NCBI GenBank assembly: GCA_004353515.1
Contig: SMNZ01000007.1
Coordinates: 364,162 to 428,161, forward strand
Direction: 5' to 3'
DNA length: 64,000 bases
DNA from: Alteromonadaceae bacterium M269
GTDB lineage: Bacteria; Pseudomonadota; Gammaproteobacteria; Enterobacterales; Alteromonadaceae
A model generated the notes under the pieces. It had not been told where the DNA came from. It was given only the letters and a program-made list of their open reading frames with translations, and searched no databases. The position numbers and the translations under genes are program-made. Position 1 is the stretch's first letter. Each line of letters begins with the position of its first letter. Below are positions 63,059 through 64,000 of this stretch, one piece after another.

Positions 63059-63832
63059 ATGACAATCGATTATTTAAAACGATTCACCAAAAAACTCTCG
63101 TTCGCACTATCTGCCCTGATGATAGTGTCATTCTCAAGCACTGTCGCTGCTGAAACAGCGGAAGAAAAAGCCTTTCGACTAGCCGCTGCGTCGCTTGAAG
63201 CTATGGGCGGAGCTGAGGCTTACGACAAAACTCGCTATCTTTCTTGGGTATTTTTTGGTCGTCGTTTCCATGTTTGGGACAAGCACACAGGCAATATCCG
63301 AATTGAATATGAAGACAACAAAGTTGTGTTAATGAATATTCACGATAAGAAAGGTCGTGCTTGGGAAAACGGTGTTGAAATTACAGATCCTGAAAAACTT
63401 GCAGAGCGCATGACATGGGGTTATCAAGTATGGATCAACGACTCTTATTGGCTAGTTATGCCTTACAAGTTGAGAGACCCAGGTGTTAACCTTGTTTACA
63501 CACGTGAAGACAAGATGGCAGACGGCAACGATGCATACGTCTTAACGATGACTTTTAATGATGTGGGTGTAACGCCTGAAAATAAATACGAAGTCTTTAT
63601 CAACAAAGACACTATGCTAGTGAGTGAATTCGCTTACTATGCAAAAGCTGAAGATGAAAAGCCTCAGTTCAACCGCCCTTGGCAGAACTGGGCTAAGCAT
63701 TACGACATTATGCTATCAGACACTCGCGGGGAGCTAAGTATGGCTCCAGTGATGGTGCACAAGGAATTGCCAATCAGTGTATTTAAAAGCCCTAAAGCTA
63801 CCTCTGGTATTAAAGGCGCGATGATTCAGTAA
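63059..63832 (+). CDS. Exported protein of unknown function
   Basis: 257 residues with a signal peptide (LSFALSALMIVSFSSTVAAE). The mature part starts with a helix LAAASLEAMGGAEAYDKTRY followed by beta-strands (SWVFFGRRFHVWDKHTGNIRIEYEDN), the outer-membrane-lipoprotein-carrier-like arrangement also seen in the N-terminal half of the MBL protein at 25864. Full of aromatic residues (WINDSYWLVMPYKLRDPG). No catalytic residues. Probably periplasmic, possibly a lipid carrier-like fold; no partner gene is adjacent. It precedes the IS3-type insertion. Confidence 0.78.
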   Translation: MTIDYLKRFTKKLSFALSALMIVSFSSTVAAETAEEKAFRLAAASLEAMGGAEAYDKTRYLSWVFFGRRFHVWDKHTGNIRIEYEDNKVVLMNIHDKKGRAWENGVEITDPEKLAERMTWGYQVWINDSYWLVMPYKLRDPGVNLVYTREDKMADGNDAYVLTMTFNDVGVTPENKYEVFINKDTMLVSEFAYYAKAEDEKPQFNRPWQNWAKHYDIMLSDTRGELSMAPVMVHKELPISVFKSPKATSGIKGAMIQ

Positions 63833-63879
63833 ATACCTTTTGTCAGTAGGAGCAAGCTTTTCGGCTCTGACTCCTCGGC

Positions 63880-64000
63880 TGATCTTCCCCTAAACCAGTA
63901 GACATCTTTTATTTTCAATTTGAATTAAGATAGAAGGTGTTATGAGAAGTAAGTATCCCCAAGAATTTAAAGATGAAGCAGTCCGTCAGGTCGTTGAAAA
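63880..64000 (+). mobile_element. Left end of an IS3-type insertion sequence, cut by the window
   Basis: TGATCTTCCCCTAAACCAGT from 63880 looks like an IS3-family terminal repeat, and it leads to the transposase start at 63942. The right end is outside the window, so the target duplication cannot be checked. A half REP site (GTAGGAGC at 63846-63853) lies just outside it. Confidence 0.6.
63942..64000 (+). CDS. IS3-family transposase orfA, partial
   Basis: The first 19 codons are present: ATG at 63942 preceded by AGAAGGTG, protein beginning MRSKYPQEFKDEAVRQVVE. This is the N-terminus of the IS3/IS911 OrfA helix-turn-helix protein (HTH_Tnp_1), which binds the element ends. The rest, and the orfB that is normally reached by a -1 frameshift, lie beyond the window edge. 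Confidence 0.85.
   Translation, partial: MRSKYPQEFKDEAVRQVVE

Noticed and set aside
1..64000. CRISPR arrays, rRNA and tRNA genes
   Set aside because: I saw no regularly spaced identical repeats and no cloverleaf or conserved rRNA segments in the gaps; a dedicated tRNA search would be decisive.

Overview
The window is a stretch of chromosome from a Gram-negative, moderately AT-rich bacterium, most likely a marine or aquatic gammaproteobacterium. The signs are TonB-dependent uptake, Lol-type lipoproteins, a PEP-CTERM exported protein, UbiG and ferrochelatase of proteobacterial type, NtrC-family two-component systems, a GGDEF/EAL protein and GTAGGAGC/GCTCCTAC REP-like palindromes. The genus cannot be fixed from the sequence alone. 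No rRNA, tRNA or CRISPR array is visible. Mobile DNA is limited to two MITE-like elements of about 265 bp, fragments of such ends, and the left end of an IS3-type element at the right border.

Layout. 1-2115: end of an NtrC-type response regulator and its histidine kinase. 2372-4396: a lone PEP-CTERM protein and threonine synthase. 4568-7335: a TonB receptor behind a palindrome, and a lipoprotein. 7486-9452: aguA-aguB (agmatine to putrescine). 9655-14857 (mostly minus): a DNA glycosylase of the Nth family that has lost two iron-sulfur ligands, two glutathione transferases, a MITE, ubiG, a DUF4112 protein and hemH. 15201-20280: an operon with a coiled-coil protein, a cytoplasm-to-periplasm OmpA-domain protein, a Rab-like small GTPase and a dual GGDEF/EAL protein. 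20429-22758: carboxynorspermidine dehydrogenase and decarboxylase. 22822-25679: DoxX, a HExxH protein and lysC. 25864-32032: an MBL-fold protein, an ArsR/AHSA1 operon, a hydrolase, a solute-binding-like protein and a threonine-aldolase-like enzyme. 32153-44414: mostly secreted or membrane proteins on the minus strand (DUF305-LVIVD fusion, Ntn acylase, serine hydrolase, a frameshifted hydrolase, DUF5694). 44633-47340: two-subunit molybdenum hydroxylase. 47902-56586: a candidate sigma-54 promoter followed by esterase, MacB-type ABC transporter, NtrC regulator, kinase and a second esterase. 56765-63832: serine hydrolase, VOC protein, DUF885 peptidase-like lipoprotein, a beta-propeller/DUF5694 fusion and a secreted protein of unknown function. 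63880-64000: IS3 left end.

How genes may work together. Polyamine synthesis is represented twice: putrescine by AguA/AguB, and norspermidine by the dehydrogenase/NspC pair. The two loci most deserving of experiments are the Rab-like GTPase operon and the esterase-transporter-two-component locus. In the first, the OmpA protein spans the inner membrane and has a cytosolic part that could hold the GTPase, and cyclic-di-GMP turnover is encoded in the same transcription unit. The second looks self-regulated by its own sigma-54 activator. The kinase/regulator pair at the left edge is a relative of the one at 52399-55066.

Small-scale observations: MITE ends supply the stop codons of ubiG and nspC, an ArsR operator overlaps its own start codon, and a 28-codon reading frame links the OmpA gene to the GTPase gene.
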